64,000 bases of DNA from the NCBI GenBank assembly GCA_035048485.1, contig CM068581.1:67613881-67677880 (forward strand), given 5' to 3'. The notes under the pieces were generated by a model. The model did not search any database. It had not been told where the DNA came from and saw only the letters and a list, made by a program, of their open reading frames with translations. The translations under genes were made by a program, and so were the position numbers. Each line of letters begins with the position of its first letter. Position 1 is the first letter of the stretch. Source of the stretch: Pteria penguin. Lineage: Eukaryota; Mollusca; Bivalvia; Pterioida; Pteriidae. This document shows, one piece after another, positions 60,536 to 64,000 of the stretch.

Positions 60536-60923
60536 GGCAATAGTTACATACTGTGTAGGATGGATTGATGCCAAAGCATTGGATTGCGCGAAGATGACAA
60601 GGAGCTCCAGTGTGATGTTGTTTTCACCGTGTTCGAATACCACCGAATTTCTGAACACAACAAATTCTACAGTGAATAATTATACAGTTGTTTCCAATGA
60701 TACATTGAATCATAGTCCACAAGGAACAAGAGATGCCTCAGAACCAAACATCAACTTAGTTGTGGTTCTTCCAACACTATTTGCATGTATTTTGTTTTTG
60801 TTTGTTATTATTGGAGTTTGTTATAGAAGGAGATTATATCGATTTTGTTTAAGTTTTCTTAGACAACATAAATCTGACAATAATGTTAATAAAAATGCTG
60901 AGGTTCAACTAAGTTTTTTGTAA
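60536..60923 (+). CDS. Probable last exon of a small single-pass membrane glycoprotein
   Basis: Acceptor tattactttattcag (AG at 60534-60535) opens a frame that reaches TAA at 60921. An in-frame ATG at 60594 would give 109 residues alone. The extracellular part has six N-glycosylation sequons within about 45 residues (NTT, NTT, NST, NYT, NDT, NHS). A membrane segment (NLVVVLPTLFACILFLFVII) and a basic tail (CYRRRLYRF) follow. Upstream of the ATG the open frame includes extra Cys residues (YCVGWIDAKALDC), which suggests an ectodomain continuing from earlier exons. Orientation is N-out by the positive-inside rule. The family is not recognised. A signal peptide must come from an upstream exon, or the segment is a reverse anchor. 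Confidence 0.45.
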
Positions 60924-60952
60924 GCGTGTGTCTGGTTTTTTTTAGTCCCCTA

Positions 60953-61490
60953 CCGGCAAAGCCAAAGGGGACTGTAGGTTTGCACTCTATTCGTCCGTCC
61001 GTCTGTCTATCAGTCGGCCGGCAAATATTTTTAACTCTTGCAGATATTGATCTAATATTGGTTATGTGAGTTTGCCACAATGAGTGACAGACCAAGTTTG
61101 GATCTTTTTCCGGTCCATGTATTTTTGATGAAAGTACATGCCTTGGAAAAAATCTGAAATGCAGTTTTCCGGACTTTTTTCGAAAGCGCTTCAGATATTG
61201 ATTGATATGTGAGTCTGCAACCATACATGAGTTACAGATGAAGTTCGAGTTAAACACTTCTTTAGTTGCATTAGAATTTATTCAGTCAATTAAACTGCAT
61301 ATTTTTCAAAATTAAACTTCATCATTAAACTTTAATTGATTGGAGAAAATCTTTATAATTAAAACATTGGATACAAATACCGGAACGGTCTTAGAATTCT
61401 GAAAGGGATCAAATACGTCCTTTCTGCTCCGCAGAGTTTTACAAAGTACTGACACGAGAGTTATACATGTATGTGACTGGTAGGGGACTA
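60953..61490. mobile_element. MITE with TAGTCCCCTACC ends
   Basis: TAGTCCCCTACC at 60953-60964 and its exact reverse complement at 61479-61490 bound 538 bp. Inside are 'gccaaaggggactgtaggtt' and a 'cgtccgtccgtctgtct' run. I recall GTCCCCTACCGGC-type repeats as common in bivalves. It begins 30 bp after the preceding stop codon. Confidence 0.65.
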
Positions 61491-62407
61491 CGCATTGCTA
61501 TGCAATACTGTCAAGATGTTTCAAGACAACGTTCATTAATTATGTACATGTATTATAAAATCTCTATCATAAAGTTATCACAGAAAGTGCAATTAAACCG
61601 TCAGTGCAATAAATTCCATAAATTGTTTTTCAAGGATTTTTAAAATTAAGGATTTTATTGTTAAGACACCCATAAACAAGATTAAATACCACTGATTCTT
61701 CCATATATTGATACAGATTTTTTGATGTTACATATTGAAGCTACTGATAGATTCACAGTTGGAGTTATCTGCAGTTGTCGGCCATCTTGTGAGTGAAACT
61801 ATAGGTTTTCCTTCATTTTCTTATCATTTACCAACAACTGATATGAAAATGACATTTGTAATTTTTATTCATTGTAAATAGATGATGTAGACAAGTTTGA
61901 AAAGAAAGGAATTTGTTTACTTTTTTTTTAACTTTGAGGAATCATCAACTTTGTTTGAATTATGCTTGAAAATACATAAGTTGACACACAAGATGGCCGC
62001 AAAAGGAAGATAGCGCCCATCAACTCTGGTCTATTAAAACTATATATCGAAATATTTGGCATATTTTGATTATTATCGCATTATTTCCATTTTTCAATTT
62101 CTGTATAATCATTTTCATGTAACTAATGCTATTTGGTTTATTTGTATATTGAAATTGTACATTTCGATTGGCGAGCTTGTGTTGCTAAACTTTCGAATTT
62201 TATATTATTGTCACAATTTTATAATGTGGAGCTCGTTTAAAAATGGGTTTTACTAAAAAGGAAATGTTTGCAAGACATTAGATTATGTGCTATCTTAATA
62301 TCAAATAGTTACGTGTTTCCGCAATTCCAGTGTATGCAATTGCAAATGCAAAAAAAAAGTGAAAATGAAAGGGAAGTTTGCTAATACAATGATTTTATAA
62401 AATAAAT
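61491..62407. other. Intergenic with an inverted CAAGATGGCCG pair
   Basis: 'cggccatcttgtgagtgaaac' (61779-61799) and 'acacacaagatggccg' (about 61984-61999) face each other 200 bp apart. They may be ends of a small inverted-repeat element. No gene. Confidence 0.4.
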
Positions 62408-62543
62408 TCAGATATCCAGAGAAGCGAGGGGATTGCGATCCAATAGATCTAAGAGATGTAGGAACGGGTTGTAGCTGTAATGAGACGACACAGACCGTGT
62501 TGGACTTGGATATCGGCGAATATGTTGAAGTTGAGACTGGGGA
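62408..62543 (-). CDS. Candidate terminal exon, unknown
   Basis: A very strong acceptor tract (ctttctcttcatgtattgcag) precedes 136 bp. In one frame it reads QLQHIRRYPSPTRSVSSHY to NPLASLDI and a TGA at 62408; a second frame is also open past it. The splice site is the main evidence. Confidence 0.25.
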
Positions 62544-62649
62544 CTGCAATACATGAAGAGAAAGAAGACGAGTTGTTGAATTGAAACAACAAGGCGATTA
62601 GCTCTTCTATCGGAAATTCTCACACCCTCTCCATCTTTCAAATATAATT

Positions 62650-63790
62650 GATGAAATTTATGTGGATTTGGTGGTTACTTAAGGAATGTGTGAAAACTTC
62701 CCATGCTGGTAATAATTCAACAACTGCTGTCCGCTAAAAACTGGACTTTAAAAATTTACAGACAAAAATCATTTACAGCCAGTTTTATTAGGTGTTTAAC
62801 ATTATTGTCACACCCTTCCTTTCGCAGCGTCCAGCTCTGAAAAATAGGTTTCCATCAACAGTCATGGTGTTTTGCAGCCACATCATATACACAATCGTAT
62901 AGTATCGATCAACCTCTGCAAACATTTAGAAACATCTATATTGTCTTCACGGATTACGATTTTGTTTTTATATTTTATTTTTGTAAATTGATGCTTTTGA
63001 GTGTTTTTATCGTTTTTATCACCTCTTCCGTGTTATTACCATTTAAACCGTATGTGCAATCCCTTTACTCTCACAAAAGATGAAAGTTTACTTGTTTCAT
63101 TTACAATTTAATAACATCAAAGATTTTTACACGACCCATTCCAAAATATTTTTGATAAAAAATCTTATATTGGCCTATACGGCAAGCCCTGCAAGACCGT
63201 TAATTCAAATATGTAATTCAATTCCAAATACATAGTTAAATAATTCAAAGAATAATAATGGAAAATATAAATCGATGGTGCCATAGTGTATTAATGTTCT
63301 TAAGTGCATTGAAATGTTCAAAGTGGCATTCATCTTGTTGGTAGATGAATTGAACCATCTTGATTAAACTGTAGAACTCATGAAGTCACTTGAAAAGTTA
63401 TTACTGTAATTTTATCGAGGACAAATTTGCATTTTTCTTTAGCATTGAAATATAACTTTCCTATTTTTCGTGGTAAATTTTCTATATTTTCCCACTTTAT
63501 TCCTACTATATAAAATAGATTACTTTTACGTTTTTCCTTCTTTTGCACCAAGGTAGAGCAGACTGTTCTTTAAAAATTTTCAAGGAACTGCACTATTTGT
63601 TTTACACACAATCGTGGACATCATAGTATAAATAGGATTTTTATACATGGAGTGCCAAGAACCACAATAGCATATTTACATCGAGTATCTGCATGCAAAT
63701 CACAATTGATGCCTGACATAAAGAATATGTTTTCAAACTACCGAACTGCCAAATTATAGTGTTCAAAGTATAATTGAATGACATTTTTTT
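62650..63790. other. Intergenic, nothing recognised
   Basis: AT-rich, no supported feature. Confidence 0.5.
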
Positions 63791-63802
63791 CACTAAATAC
63801 AT

Positions 63803-63977
63803 AGGGACAGGCGTGGTGTAGTGGTTAAGCGCTTGGCTTGTGGCGCGGACGATCCTGGTTCGATTCCCGGGTTGCACCACTAAGTTTAAGAGGTTGGTAA
63901 CCTCCTGCTTCCATGTCGCGATATAACTGAAATATTGTTGAAAGCGACGTAAAACACCAATCAACCAACCAACCAAC
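63803..63977 (+). mobile_element. tRNA-derived SINE, family 2
   Basis: The head GGCGTGGTGTAGTGGTTAAG with B box GGTTCGATTCCC is followed by 'taagaggttggtaacctcc', 'agcgacgtaaaacacc' and a (CAAC)n tail. The perfect 12-bp target duplication CACTAAATACAT lies at 63791-63802 and 63978-63989. 175 bp, so probably full length. Confidence 0.92.
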
Positions 63978-64000
63978 CACTAAATACATTCATTCATCAG

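Overview
This is a 64 kb, AT-rich, intron-rich animal nuclear window. It is probably from a bivalve or other lophotrochozoan mollusc. The evidence is spliced genes of animal type, several tRNA-derived SINE families, many small inverted-repeat elements, (AT)n, (GA)n and (CA)n microsatellites and frequent TACATGTA strings. The species assignment is inference. There is no bacterial, plasmid or CRISPR-like content.

Left third (1-18945): the minus strand carries the 5' part of a SCAF4/SCAF8 orthologue, an RNA polymerase II CTD-binding anti-terminator. Seven coding exons are resolved in phase, giving about 300 residues that hold the whole CTD-interacting domain and a Gln-rich linker. The RRM and proline-rich C-terminus must lie beyond position 1. 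Its introns hold a pogo/Tigger-like element with a nested SINE (347-2347), a second SINE and a 1.5 kb array of GGTCA-rich tandem repeats.

Centre (18946-28438): the SCAF gene and a plus-strand MANEA gene lie head to head about 5 kb apart. MANEA is the Golgi GH99 endo-alpha-1,2-mannosidase. It is complete in three coding exons (452 residues), with the catalytic FNEWHEG motif intact. Between the two start codons are a 2.44 kb element with about 600-bp terminal inverted repeats and a 9-bp target duplication (Mutator-like), a GGTACC minisatellite and a 544-bp element whose arms are arrays of TTAAGTCGCCC units.

Right half (28439-64000): gene-poor and repeat-rich. It has three SINE families, one forming a head-to-head palindrome at 51 kb; hAT-like MITEs; a foldback element; and a decayed reverse transcriptase at about 56.7-57.8 kb. 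From 35 to 56.5 kb, diverged sequence modules recur in the same order, which points to an old segmental duplication. A few candidate minus-strand exons of unknown or weakly TIR-like character occur at 35-43 kb. A plausible last exon of a small glycosylated single-pass membrane protein lies at 60.5-60.9 kb.

No pathway links the two recognised genes beyond their shared intergenic region. All calls were made by eye from codons, splice sites and remembered family motifs; no database was searched.
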